NCBI RefSeq assembly: GCF_000615845.1
Contig: NZ_BAML01000005.1
Location: forward strand, 1 to 52,179
DNA length: 52,179 nucleotides
Source: Ligilactobacillus hayakitensis DSM 18933 = JCM 14209
GTDB taxonomy: Bacteria > Bacillota > Bacilli > Lactobacillales > Lactobacillaceae
Direction of reading: 5' to 3'
The notes under the pieces are model-generated. The model saw only the letters and a program-made list of their open reading frames with translations, ran no database searches and had not been told where the DNA came from. This document shows, piece after piece, positions 19,095 through 27,799 of the stretch (position 1 is its first letter; each line of letters opens with the position of its first letter). A program made the position numbers and the translations under genes.

Positions 19095-21003
19095 AAGAGT
19101 TATAGTTTTAGGAGCATTGAATAGTGGTGCGATTAATGCAGTTGAACTATTAAAAGAAGCAGGGTTGAAGCCAATTTTAGTTGCTCCAAAAATAGATGGA
19201 TATAAAATTGAAGGGATTACCGATGAATGGTTTACTGTAGAAGTTAATGCCGAAAATCTTTATGAAATTATCCGTCAAACGAATCCAGGTGCTATATTAC
19301 CAACTTTCGGAGGACAAATGGCAATTAACGCTTGCATGGAATTAGAAAGAAGCGGTTTATTTAATGCATTAGGTATTGAAATTTTAGGGACGAACTTAAA
19401 TTCGCTGAAGAAAATATTTGATAGAGAATTATTTAGTGAAGCGTTAAGAGAAAAAGGAATATCGACGCCAAAATCTAAAACGATAAATACTATTAGTGAT
19501 GCAGAAAAGTTTGCAAGTGAATATGGTTATCCGGTAATTGTTCGTGCTGCGGCAACAACAATGAAACCTGGTGGAGATTTATGTAATAACTTTAAAGAGT
19601 TACAAAAGAATTTTAAAAATGCAATTGAACAGTCACCGGTTAAAAATTGTTTAATAGAAGCTAGTGTTACAGGATATAAAGAATTAGAATTTGAAGTAAT
19701 GCGTGATGAATTAGATAATTGTATTTTGATTGGATCATTTGAAGATTTTGATGCAGTAGGGATTCACGCCGCTGATTCTATCGTTGTAAGTCCAATTAAG
19801 ACTTTAAATAACTATCAGTTTAATATGTTGCGGACGGTTTCGCTAAAATTAGCTAGAATGTTTAGAATTGTAGGAAGTTGTAATATACGAATTGCTTTTG
19901 ATAGTAGCACAAATAAGTATTATATACTAGAAATGAATGCTTCATATAATCGCTCTTCAGCATTGGTTGCAACGGTTACAACATATCCAGTTGCCGAGGT
20001 GATTACAAAAGTTTCATTTGGCGAAAATTTAATCGATATCAAAAGAGTAGGGTCTAAAATATTGACAGCAGCCAATGAACCAATTTTAGATTATGTTGCG
20101 ATAAAAATTCCTAATTGGTCAGATAAAATTAATCGAACAAGATTAGGTACTAGAAAAAAAGCAACAAGCCAATTAGTAGCCTTTGGTAGAACATTAGAAA
20201 GTGCATTAATGAAAGCCATCAGATCAATTCCTATTAGAGAGATTGATGGAAAATTTATGAGCAATATGAAAGTAGATGATTTTGAATTAGAAAATAATTT
20301 GGTTCATGCGCAATCAGATCGAATATTTTATATTGCTGAAGCATTTCGAAGAGATTATACAATTCGCGAAGTTAGTAGATTATCCAAGATTGACCCTCAA
20401 TTTTTAGTTGTAATCAATAACTTGGTTAATTACTTTAATAAAGGAAATATGTATAATGCAAATTTAGACAATATTAAGAGTGCAAAAATGATGGGCTATA
20501 GCGATTTTTGGATGTCTAAAAATTGGAATATGCAAGAAAGTGAATTGTATAACGATAGAACAAAAGCTGGTATTTCGGTTAAATATAATCGTATGGACAG
20601 TAGTGCCGGGACATTAGATTCAACTGCACCGTTTTTTTATGGGACTTATGAAGAATTAGATGAATTAGTAGAAAGTGAAAATCAATTAGATGTATTGATT
20701 GTTGATGGAGTTTCAAAGTTATCGTCTGAAAATTTTGCACGAAATCAAACGTTAAGTATCCTTGCAAAATCAGGATTAAAAATCGGTTTAATTTCAAATT
20801 CACCGGATACACTTTCAATGGCAGTTTCGATGCCAATTACAATCTTTGTCGAACCGGTTACATTTGAAAGTATTAAAAATATTTATGAAAGATGTAATCC
20901 CAAAACAATTTGTTTAAAAGATCCCAAAGGAATTAGCGACAAGCTGATTGATCAATTATATGATTCTGATTTTAAGGTTGTTACTTGGAATGAGCTAAAT
21001 TAG
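19072..21003 (+). CDS. Short, degenerate CarB-like protein
   Basis: Related to the large subunit of carbamoyl-phosphate synthase, but 643 residues instead of about 1060. It has the first pre-ATP-grasp and ATP-grasp domains (about 1-400), the oligomerisation domain (about 400-550), and only the start of the second synthetase half; the carbamate-kinase ATP-grasp and the allosteric domain are absent. In the first ATP site the glycine loop is altered (RAAATTMKPGG from residue 158), the usual metal-binding Gln is Arg (CNIRIAF, residue 273), and E-x-N-P-R is E-M-N-A-S (residue 287). Canonical synthesis of carbamoyl phosphate is not expected. The frame is open and cotranslated with the CarA-like gene, suggesting a kept, new role. 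Confidence 0.85.
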   Translation: MQKIKGTKRVIVLGALNSGAINAVELLKEAGLKPILVAPKIDGYKIEGITDEWFTVEVNAENLYEIIRQTNPGAILPTFGGQMAINACMELERSGLFNALGIEILGTNLNSLKKIFDRELFSEALREKGISTPKSKTINTISDAEKFASEYGYPVIVRAAATTMKPGGDLCNNFKELQKNFKNAIEQSPVKNCLIEASVTGYKELEFEVMRDELDNCILIGSFEDFDAVGIHAADSIVVSPIKTLNNYQFNMLRTVSLKLARMFRIVGSCNIRIAFDSSTNKYYILEMNASYNRSSALVATVTTYPVAEVITKVSFGENLIDIKRVGSKILTAANEPILDYVAIKIPNWSDKINRTRLGTRKKATSQLVAFGRTLESALMKAIRSIPIREIDGKFMSNMKVDDFELENNLVHAQSDRIFYIAEAFRRDYTIREVSRLSKIDPQFLVVINNLVNYFNKGNMYNANLDNIKSAKMMGYSDFWMSKNWNMQESELYNDRTKAGISVKYNRMDSSAGTLDSTAPFFYGTYEELDELVESENQLDVLIVDGVSKLSSENFARNQTLSILAKSGLKIGLISNSPDTLSMAVSMPITIFVEPVTFESIKNIYERCNPKTICLKDPKGISDKLIDQLYDSDFKVVTWNELN

Positions 21004-21012
21004 TTTTTGTAA

Positions 21013-21056
21013 GACGTCAGTTAGGATATTTTCCATAATATCTACGTGCCTTTTTA
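21013..21056 (+). terminator. Weak candidate terminator after the carB-like gene
   Basis: TTAGGATATT pairs imperfectly with AATATCTA, flanked by ACGT/ACGT, followed by five T at 21051-21055. The stem has bulges, so this is tentative. Confidence 0.35.
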
Positions 21057-21149
21057 TAAAAATTGAGTTATTATATAATTAAATACTTTAATCTCTAATT
21101 TTCAGATGTGGTCATGCATAGTATTTTAGAGGACGAAAGGATAGTATCT

Positions 21150-22106
21150 ATGAGAAATACGCAAGACAATATTTTTTCTTCCAAAACTTTAACATACTTT
21201 TTACAGTTAGCGGAGACGATGAGTTATACCAAGGCTGCTAAAATCTTAGGAATAACTCAGCCTGCGCTAACTCAACAAATTAAAAAATTGGAGAGAACTG
21301 TTGGTGCGCCACTTTTTTATTCAGTTGGTAAAAAGTTGCATTTATCTGATGCTGGATATACAATGCTCGATGCGACTCATCAAATAAATGAGGTTTTAAA
21401 TCAAGCAGCCGATGAAATCCAGATGTCCACTGGATATATGCAAGGAGAAATAAATATCGGGATATTATCAACCATCGAAGATGAAGTTTTTTTAGATTTT
21501 ATCATAGAGTATTATAAGAAAAATCCACAAATAACAGTTTCAATTCGTTCTTTAAGCAGGACTGAAATTTGGGAATGTTTAGAAGATAATACGATTGATT
21601 TTGCAATTATGTATCTTCCAGATAATTCAATCAAAAATTGGAAACCATATGATACTAAAAGGATTGTGAATGATGAATTGATGTTAGTTCATCAAAATAG
21701 CAAATTAGATGGTCGAAAACATGTGAAATTAAAAGATTCACTAGAAAATAGTTGGGTTACATATCCGAGAGAGTTTTATATTAATGAATTTTTACGTGAA
21801 AGCTTTAAAAATGAAATGTTAAATGTACCTCGTTGTGTGGCGTATTTGGCAACACCAAAACAAATGATTAAGTTTGCTACAAAAACAGGGGTTAGTACGG
21901 TGATTCCTGCTACATATATTGCAGCAAACCAACTTTTAAGTGAGTGTCGCGTGGCACATTTTGAACCAGAATTAAAATTTGATTTATCTTTTGTATTCAG
22001 AAGAGGTAAAAATCAAATTCCTCGGGTATCTGAATTTATGAATGACCTTACTTTATATTTAAGTGATAAAGGCTATTTTGAAAGATTAGAAGAATTGAAG
22101 AAGTAA
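21150..22106 (+). CDS. LysR-family transcriptional regulator
   Basis: A DNA-binding regulator with an N-terminal winged helix-turn-helix ([20 protein letters not shown], then [14 protein letters not shown], about residues 14-50) and a periplasmic-binding-type effector domain (about 90-310). I choose ATG 21150, preceded by AAAGGA; earlier in-frame GTG/ATG codons at 21108-21116 lack a clear ribosome site. This gives 318 residues, slightly long for the family. It follows the carB-like gene by 146 bases on the same strand, and only 26 bases separate it from the pyrophosphatase gene. Its effector and targets are unknown; the neighbouring pyr operon is one candidate target. Confidence 0.88.
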   Translation: MRNTQDNIFSSKTLTYFLQLAETMSYTKAAKILGITQPALTQQIKKLERTVGAPLFYSVGKKLHLSDAGYTMLDATHQINEVLNQAADEIQMSTGYMQGEINIGILSTIEDEVFLDFIIEYYKKNPQITVSIRSLSRTEIWECLEDNTIDFAIMYLPDNSIKNWKPYDTKRIVNDELMLVHQNSKLDGRKHVKLKDSLENSWVTYPREFYINEFLRESFKNEMLNVPRCVAYLATPKQMIKFATKTGVSTVIPATYIAANQLLSECRVAHFEPELKFDLSFVFRRGKNQIPRVSEFMNDLTLYLSDKGYFERLEELKK

Positions 22107-22132
22107 TTATTAATTATAAGGAGTTAATCATA

Positions 22133-23053
22133 ATGAAAGAATTAGTTTTTGGACACAAAAATCCAGATACAGATGCAATTGTTGCTGCTAAAGCATATGC
22201 ATATTTACAAAATCAATTAGGAGCAGACGCTGAAGCTGTTGCATTAGGCGCACCTAATGAAGAAACAAAATTCGTGTTAGATTACTTTAAAGAACCTACT
22301 CCACGAGTTGTCACAACAGTTTCAAATGAAGTTGAAGCAGTAATGTTAGTTGATCATAACGAAGTACAACAAAGCGCTGATGATGTTAAAGATGTAACAG
22401 TTACTCATGTAGTTGACCATCACCGTATTGCTAACTTTGAAACTGCTGCTCCACTTTACTACCATGCAGAACCGCTTGGCTGCTCAAGTACAGTAATTTA
22501 CAAAGAATTTAAGCAAAATGATGTTGAAGTACCAGCTTCGTTAGCTGGAATGATGGCATCAGCAATTATTTCAGATACTTTATTATTAAAGTCTCCTACA
22601 ACAACAAAAGAAGATGTTGTTGCTTTAAAAGAATTAGCCAAAATTGCTGATTTAGATTATGAAGCATATGGCCTAGAAATGCTTAAAGCAGGCACTAATT
22701 TATCAAGCAAGACTGAAGAAGAGTTAATTACTGCTGATGCTAAATCATTTGAAATGGGTGGAAAAACTGTTCGTGTCGATCAAGTTAACACAGTTGATCT
22801 AGATGAAGTGTTTGCTCGTGAAGATAAATTACGTGCAGCAATGGAAAAACAAAGCAGCGAAGAAGGCTTTGATTTATTCCTACTTATGGTTACAGATATT
22901 TTAGAATCAAACTCACGTCTTTTAGTTGTTGGTGAACCAAAAGATGTAGTTGAAAAAGCTTTTGAAAAGACATTATCTAACGATAAAATGGATTTACCTG
23001 GTGTAGTTTCACGTAAAAAGCAAATTGTACCTCAATTGGAAGCTGCATTTTAA
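22133..23053 (+). CDS. ppaC: Manganese-dependent inorganic pyrophosphatase (family II)
   Basis: Cleaves pyrophosphate to phosphate in the cytoplasm, pulling biosynthetic reactions forward. It is a DHH-family enzyme of 306 residues, the usual size without CBS domains. The metal ligands are in [12 protein letters not shown] (residues 6-17), VDHNEVQQS (near 74), and the DHH motif [11 protein letters not shown] (near 97). The C-terminal [11 protein letters not shown] is the conserved substrate-binding tail. The ribosome site AAGGAG is good. Codon choice is more regular than in the neighbours, as expected of a highly expressed gene. A strong terminator follows. Confidence 0.97.
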   Translation: MKELVFGHKNPDTDAIVAAKAYAYLQNQLGADAEAVALGAPNEETKFVLDYFKEPTPRVVTTVSNEVEAVMLVDHNEVQQSADDVKDVTVTHVVDHHRIANFETAAPLYYHAEPLGCSSTVIYKEFKQNDVEVPASLAGMMASAIISDTLLLKSPTTTKEDVVALKELAKIADLDYEAYGLEMLKAGTNLSSKTEEELITADAKSFEMGGKTVRVDQVNTVDLDEVFAREDKLRAAMEKQSSEEGFDLFLLMVTDILESNSRLLVVGEPKDVVEKAFEKTLSNDKMDLPGVVSRKKQIVPQLEAAF

Positions 23054-23088
23054 GACAGGTAATTAATAATAATTAGAAATTTTTAAAG

Positions 23089-23117
23089 AGGTTGAGAGTT
23101 GGTTCTCAACCTTTTTT
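23089..23117 (+). terminator. Terminator after ppaC
   Basis: AGGTTGAGA (23089-23097) pairs with TCTCAACCT (23104-23112), followed by seven T counting the last stem base onwards. Confidence 0.9.
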
Positions 23118-23138
23118 TGAAAAATAGAGGTGGTAATG

Positions 23139-24299
23139 ATGCAAAGTGAATTTAATCGAAAGATTGAAAAAATTGCGGTATCCGATATCCGTCAGTTTGA
23201 TACCGATGTTAATCAAATCCCTGGAATTATCAAATTAACATTAGGGGAGCCGGATTTTAATACACCAGAGCATATTAAGAGTGCGGCGATCAAAGCTATT
23301 GAGAAAAATAAATCTCACTATACCCCGAATGCTGGAATTAAAGAATTACGAGATGCAACAGCTAATTATTTTAATAAAAAATACAATTTGAATTTTAATG
23401 GTACTCAAGTTGTTACAACTGTAGGAGCTACAGAAGCAATTAATGCAAGTTTACAAACAATTTTAAATTCTGGAGATACAGTGATTGTACCCACACCGAT
23501 TTTTCCTATTTATTTACCAGTTTCAGAAATAAATCATGGAGATTATGCATTAATTGATACTAGTGAAGATAGATTTGTATTAACCCCAGAAAAGTTGGAG
23601 AGATTCATTGAAAATAATTCAGAATTAAATATTAAATGTTTAGTTTTGAACTATCCATCTAATCCAACCGGGGTAACTTATTCTAAAGAACAATTGGAAG
23701 CATTAGCAAAAATTGTAGAAAAATATGATATGTGGATTTTAAGTGATGAAATATATGCGGAATTAACTTACAATGGTGCACATACTTCTATGGCTGAAAT
23801 TTTACCTGATCGTACAATTTTGATTAGTGGTTTATCAAAATCTCATGCAATGACTGGTTGGAGAATTGGGTACATTTTAGGACCGCAAAAATTCATAGAT
23901 CAAGTCGTAAAAGCTCATCAATATATGGTTACTGCACCGACAAGTATTGCTCAATATGCTGCCTTAGAAGCTATGGAAAATGGTTTTGAAGATGCTGCGG
24001 TTATGAAAGAAGAATATAAAAATCGCCGCGACTATATGTTGAAACAACTAGAAGATGCTGGTTTTAAGGTAGCTAGTCCTGATGGTGCATTTTATTTATT
24101 TGCTAAAATCCCTGAAAATTGTACGCAAAATTCTTGGGATTTTGTTCGTGATTTAGCAAAAAAAGCAAAGGTAGCTATAATTCCTGGGATTTCATTTGGT
24201 CCAGGCGGACAAGGATATGTACGTATAAGTTATGCAGCAAGCATAGATGTTTTAAAAGAAGCTGCAAAAAGAATTAAGGAATACATGGCTAATAAATAA
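23139..24299 (+). CDS. Class I PLP aminotransferase (AraT/PatA type)
   Basis: A pyridoxal-phosphate aminotransferase of fold type I. Sequence pattern and length (386 residues) resemble lactic-acid-bacterial aromatic aminotransferase AraT and the Bacillus PatA group. The N-terminus reads SDIRQFDTDVNQIPGIIKLTLGEP. The cofactor-site residues are visible: NYPSNPTG near residue 176, SDEIYAEL near 208, and the Schiff-base Lys in SGLSKSHAMTGWR near 242. The C-terminal substrate Arg is in GYVRISYA. I choose ATG 23139, five bases after GAGGTGG; ATG 23136 is possible. A role in aromatic amino-acid or diaminopimelate metabolism is possible; the substrate is not decided by the sequence. Confidence 0.88.
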   Translation: MQSEFNRKIEKIAVSDIRQFDTDVNQIPGIIKLTLGEPDFNTPEHIKSAAIKAIEKNKSHYTPNAGIKELRDATANYFNKKYNLNFNGTQVVTTVGATEAINASLQTILNSGDTVIVPTPIFPIYLPVSEINHGDYALIDTSEDRFVLTPEKLERFIENNSELNIKCLVLNYPSNPTGVTYSKEQLEALAKIVEKYDMWILSDEIYAELTYNGAHTSMAEILPDRTILISGLSKSHAMTGWRIGYILGPQKFIDQVVKAHQYMVTAPTSIAQYAALEAMENGFEDAAVMKEEYKNRRDYMLKQLEDAGFKVASPDGAFYLFAKIPENCTQNSWDFVRDLAKKAKVAIIPGISFGPGGQGYVRISYAASIDVLKEAAKRIKEYMANK

Positions 24300-24327
24300 T
24301 ATGTTACATGACAAACTGGAGGATGAA

Positions 24328-24874
24328 TTGAACAAAGAACTTTTTCGTAAAATTCAAATAAAGAAATTTGAGCAAACAAGATTATAAATTAAACAAAAGA
24401 ATTGAAGAAAGAAAAATTTATAATAAACTTTTTCAAACTGATGAATGGAAAAGGGCAAAAATAATAGCAGTAACTTTAAGTACAGAAATTGAAATTGATA
24501 CGAATCCGATAATTGAGGAAGCTTTTTTAGAGAATAAATTAGTAATAATTCCTAAAGCCTTCTCTAACGGAATAATGAAATTTTATCAATATAATAAAGA
24601 AACGGAATTAGTTAAATCAAAATTTGGAATTTTAGAACCTAAAGATACTCGAAAAGAAATTAATCCAGATTTAATAATTGTTCCTGGACTGGCTTTTTCT
24701 AAAAGTGGATATCGACTTGGTTATGGTGGGGGATATTATGACCGATATTTACAGAATTTTAGCGGTGATGTAATATCGTTAGTAGATTCAAAGCGACAAT
24801 TTGAATATCCAAAATGGCCAGTTGAACATTTTGATTTTAAAATTTTAAATCAAATTAGCATTGATACAGACTGA
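24328..24874 (+). CDS. 5-formyltetrahydrofolate cyclo-ligase, probably frameshifted near its 5-prime end
   Basis: Converts 5-formyl-THF to methenyl-THF with ATP. The body, from QDYKLNKR on, is clear: VTLSTEIEIDT near residue 45 and the signature PGLAFSKSGYRLGYGGGYYDRYL near residue 115. A good ribosome site (GGAGG, 24319-24323) precedes TTG 24328, which encodes a typical N-terminus (MNKELFRKIQIKKFEQ) but runs to TAA at 24385. The body is in another frame, whose first start (TTG 24368) has no ribosome site. Removing one A from AAA at 24374-24376 joins both and gives 181 residues, the normal length. I therefore read it as one gene with an extra base. Together with fhs it serves the folate C1 pool. 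Confidence 0.85.
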
Positions 24875-24877
24875 TTC

Positions 24878-24915
24878 CTTCTATTATTAATCTAATAATG
24901 ATAAAATAATAGAAG
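24878..24915. repeat. Perfect 11-bp inverted repeat upstream of the racemase gene
   Basis: CTTCTATTATT (24878-24888) pairs with AATAATAGAAG (24905-24915) across a 16-base loop. No T run follows on the plus strand, so it does not look like an ordinary terminator. It lies between the cyclo-ligase stop and the racemase ribosome site. Confidence 0.6.
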
Positions 24916-24944
24916 CAAATATTAATGGAAAGGTATATGCTGTG

Positions 24945-25733
24945 ATGAATAAAAAAAGTACCTTACAAAAGAAACCGATTGGTGTATTTGATTCAGGTAT
25001 GGGTGGAATATCAGTCTTAAAAAATTTAGTATCCATCTTACCTCAAGAAAACTTTATATTTTATGGTGATTCGGCGAATGCTCCGTATGGGGTTAAAACA
25101 GTTGAAGAAGTTAAGAACTTGTCGCGAAAAAATGTAAAGCATTTATTAAATGAGGGGGCAAAAATGATTGTTGTTGCTTGTAACACTGCAACTAGCGCAG
25201 CAATCAATGATTTGCGAAAAGAAAACCCTGATGTTCCATTTATCGGGTTAGAACCGGCTGTAAAGCCAGCAGTAGAGCACAAACCAAACTCTAAAGTTGG
25301 AGTAATGGCAACACCACTTACTTTAAAGCAAAAAAAGTTTAAAGAATTAAAAAGTAAATATTCAAATGAAGCGACAATCGAACCTATTCCGGCACCTAAT
25401 TTAGTAGAGTTTGTTGAAAAAGGCGATGTAAATTCTAAAGAATTAAAAACTTACCTTTCAAATCTACTATCTGATTATACAAATGTGGACTCAATTGTAT
25501 TAGGTTGTACTCATTTTCCATTTGCAATAAACGCAATCCGTAAGGTAATGGGAGAAGATGTCTTTATTATTGATGGTGGACCTGGAGCTGCGCGTGAAGC
25601 AAGAAATATTCTTGAACAAAACGATTTATTAAATCCACAAAATGAACGTGGGTGGATTAAATTTGAAAATTCAACTGGTGAGTATGAAAAAATCGATTTA
25701 AGCCATAAATTATTTAAAATGAATCTTGAATAA
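24945..25733 (+). CDS. murI: Glutamate racemase
   Basis: Makes D-glutamate for peptidoglycan from L-glutamate without a cofactor. It has 262 residues, as usual. The substrate motif IGVFDSGMGGISVL starts near residue 11. The two catalytic Cys are in VVACNTATSAA (near 74) and VLGCTHFPF (near 186). I choose ATG 24945 over the GTG directly before it; GGAAAGG stands upstream. It is known as racE or murI in Firmicutes. A strong terminator follows the gene. Confidence 0.96.
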   Translation: MNKKSTLQKKPIGVFDSGMGGISVLKNLVSILPQENFIFYGDSANAPYGVKTVEEVKNLSRKNVKHLLNEGAKMIVVACNTATSAAINDLRKENPDVPFIGLEPAVKPAVEHKPNSKVGVMATPLTLKQKKFKELKSKYSNEATIEPIPAPNLVEFVEKGDVNSKELKTYLSNLLSDYTNVDSIVLGCTHFPFAINAIRKVMGEDVFIIDGGPGAAREARNILEQNDLLNPQNERGWIKFENSTGEYEKIDLSHKLFKMNLE

Positions 25734-25765
25734 ACTAAAAAGTAAGTATAATGTCTTTTTAATTT

Positions 25766-25815
25766 AAGCCTTAGGAATATCCGTTTTTAAAGACGGTGAT
25801 TTCTTAAGGCTTTTA
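25766..25815 (+). terminator. Terminator after murI
   Basis: A long stem: AAGCCTTAGGAATATCCGT (25766-25784) against ACGGTGATTTCTTAAGGCTT (25793-25812) with few mismatches, followed by TTTTATT. Confidence 0.85.
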
Positions 25816-25874
25816 TTATTGCTATTATATATTTATATAGGAATTTTTTGTACATTATAGAACCTTTCGGACTG

Positions 25875-25902
25875 GATAGCATAGTGTGTTATATGCTATC
25901 AT
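25875..25902 (+). promoter_or_regulatory. Palindrome overlapping the phoH promoter
   Basis: GATAGCATA (25875-25883) and TATGCTATC (25892-25900) form a perfect 9-bp inverted repeat with an 8-base spacer. The right arm overlaps an extended -10 (TGCTATCAT; -10 at 25897-25902). The left arm lies where the -35 should be (TGGATA, 25873-25878, spacer 18). The layout fits an operator for a dimeric repressor, but the regulator is unknown to me. A hairpin in the RNA is unlikely because most of the palindrome lies upstream of the expected start. Confidence 0.6.
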
Positions 25903-25931
25903 AAATACAAATAGACTTTGGAGGAAGCAAT

Positions 25932-26906
25932 TTGTCAAAAGAAAAAATGGTTGAAGAAAGTTTTTATTTAAAAAATGCAAATGTCGCCCCATTATTATTT
26001 GGAATTAATGATAGTTTTTTGAAATTACTTGAAGAAAGTAAAAATGTAATGATAAACCCATTCGGTGATTATATTGTAATTTCAGGTGAACAAGATTCTG
26101 TATTAGATGTTAAAGAGATTTTACAAGAATTAATCAAATTAATTAACAATGGAATAAATTTGAGCGAAGCTGATATAGTATCTGCAGTTAAAATGTCTGA
26201 AAAAGGAACACTAGAATATTTCCAAGATTTATATACAGATACATTATTAAAAGATAGAGCTGGTAAAGCAATTAGAGTTAAGAACTACAGTCAAAGACAG
26301 TATGTTTCAATGATTAAAAATAATGATTTAACATTTGGAATTGGTCCTGCTGGGACGGGGAAGACATATTTAGCTGTTGTAATGGCAGTTGCCGCCCTCA
26401 AAAAAAGAGAAATTGATCGTATCATTTTAACACGTCCAGCAGTCGAAGCGGGAGAATCATTAGGATTTTTACCGGGGGATTTGAAAGAAAAAGTTGACCC
26501 GTATCTTAGACCAATATATGATGCACTTAATTCTATTTTAGGAGCTGAACATGTAGAGCGACTAATTGAACGGGGTGTTATCGAAATTGCACCGCTTGCA
26601 TATATGAGAGGTAGAACTTTAGACAAAGCTTTCGTAATTCTAGATGAAGCACAAAATACTACTAGACAACAAATGAAGATGTTTTTAACGCGTTTAGGTT
26701 TTGGCTCAAAAATGATTGTTAATGGGGATGAATCACAAATTGATTTACCCAAGGGGCATTCGCAAAGTGGGTTAGTGGATGCAAAAAATAAATTAAGAAA
26801 CATATCGAATATTGCGTTTGTAGAATTTGATGCAAGCGATGTTGTTCGGCATCCAGTTGTTTCTCAAATTATCAGAGCTTATGAAGATAAAAGACTTAAG
26901 GAGTAA
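25932..26906 (+). CDS. phoH: PhoH-family ATPase
   Basis: A cytoplasmic P-loop ATPase of the PhoH/YbeZ family, thought to work with YbeY in RNA or ribosome quality control. It has 324 residues. An N-terminal KH-like domain covers about 1-110. The Walker A motif is GPAGTGKTY near residue 138 and Walker B is AFVILDEAQN near residue 235, followed by GDESQIDLPKG. The start is TTG with a strong GGAGGAAG ribosome site. ybeY follows after three bases, then dgkA, era and recO, the conserved Firmicute cluster. A palindrome covers its promoter. Confidence 0.95.
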   Translation: MSKEKMVEESFYLKNANVAPLLFGINDSFLKLLEESKNVMINPFGDYIVISGEQDSVLDVKEILQELIKLINNGINLSEADIVSAVKMSEKGTLEYFQDLYTDTLLKDRAGKAIRVKNYSQRQYVSMIKNNDLTFGIGPAGTGKTYLAVVMAVAALKKREIDRIILTRPAVEAGESLGFLPGDLKEKVDPYLRPIYDALNSILGAEHVERLIERGVIEIAPLAYMRGRTLDKAFVILDEAQNTTRQQMKMFLTRLGFGSKMIVNGDESQIDLPKGHSQSGLVDAKNKLRNISNIAFVEFDASDVVRHPVVSQIIRAYEDKRLKE

Positions 26907-26909
26907 GAT

Positions 26910-27389
26910 ATGGACTTAGAAATATTTGATGATACTAATCAAGTTTCAGATAAATGGCTAGAAATGATTCGAGAATTAATCGAATTATCAGCAAAAAAAA
27001 TTGATTTACCGGCCGATACACAAATGTCAGTAACTTTAATGGATAATGACATGATTCATGAAATAAATAAAAAATATCGGGGCATTGATAAACCTACTGA
27101 TGTAATTAGTTTTGCAAATGAAGAAGAAGATCCTAATGAAATGCCAATTATTATTCCTGATGATGTAGATTTTGATATTCCCAAAAATATCGGGGATATT
27201 ATGATTTCGATGGATAAAGTTAAAGAACAAGCGCAATATCTTGGACATAGTGAAGATAGAGAGTTAGGCTTTTTAGTAGTTCATGGATTTTTACATCTTA
27301 ACGGATATGATCATATGAAGCCAGAAGATGAAGAAGAAATGTTTGGATTGCAAAGAGAAATTTTAGATGAGTATGGACTTAAAAGATAG
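26910..27389 (+). CDS. ybeY: Endoribonuclease YbeY (16S rRNA maturation)
   Basis: A zinc metalloprotein needed for 16S rRNA 3-prime maturation and 70S ribosome quality control. It has 159 residues, with the family zinc motif HGFLHLNGYDH near residue 127 (three His ligands) and the conserved RGIDKPTDVISF stretch near residue 56. The start is ATG with AAGGAG at the end of phoH. The 3-prime end overlaps dgkA by 23 bases, which implies translational coupling. Confidence 0.96.
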   Translation: MDLEIFDDTNQVSDKWLEMIRELIELSAKKIDLPADTQMSVTLMDNDMIHEINKKYRGIDKPTDVISFANEEEDPNEMPIIIPDDVDFDIPKNIGDIMISMDKVKEQAQYLGHSEDRELGFLVVHGFLHLNGYDHMKPEDEEEMFGLQREILDEYGLKR

Positions 27390-27771
27390 AAAATTTATTA
27401 ATGCTTGGAAAAATCGGCGATTTAGTAAATCATTAAAATATGCTGTTAAAGGAATATCAACTGTATTTAAAGAGGAAAGAAATTTTAGGTTTGATGTTTT
27501 TGCGGCAATTAGTGTAACGATAGTAGGATTATATCTGAAAGTATCTATATCGGAGTGGATATGGCTTTTTTTGGCCATGGCATTGGTTTTTATGAGTGAA
27601 ATTTTAAATTCAGCTATTGAAAATGTAGTTGATTTAGCAACTGAGTTAAAACCAAATAAGTTAGCCAAAAAAGCAAAAGATATGGGAGCAGCGGCTGTTT
27701 TAGTTACGGCCTGTTTTGCAATCTTAATTGCAGTTTTGATTTTTGTTCCTAAGCTTTTAAGGATAGTATAA
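27367..27771 (+). CDS. dgkA: Undecaprenol/diacylglycerol kinase (DgkA family)
   Basis: A small membrane kinase. In Gram-positives this family mainly phosphorylates undecaprenol, feeding the lipid carrier of cell-wall synthesis. The 134 residues hold three membrane helices (about 55-72, 76-95, 108-132). The family signature [15 protein letters not shown] with the catalytic Glu lies near residue 78. The start is ATG 27367 inside the ybeY end; ATG 27373 is equally possible (MDLKDRK). It belongs to the phoH-recO cluster. Confidence 0.93.
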   Translation: MSMDLKDRKFINAWKNRRFSKSLKYAVKGISTVFKEERNFRFDVFAAISVTIVGLYLKVSISEWIWLFLAMALVFMSEILNSAIENVVDLATELKPNKLAKKAKDMGAAAVLVTACFAILIAVLIFVPKLLRIV

Positions 27772-27799
27772 TGAAGTAGAAATGAGGAAATATAGTATT

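Noticed and set aside
26291-26803. Open frame of 170 codons antisense to phoH
   Set aside because: Fully inside a well-conserved gene, without a ribosome site or recognisable domain.
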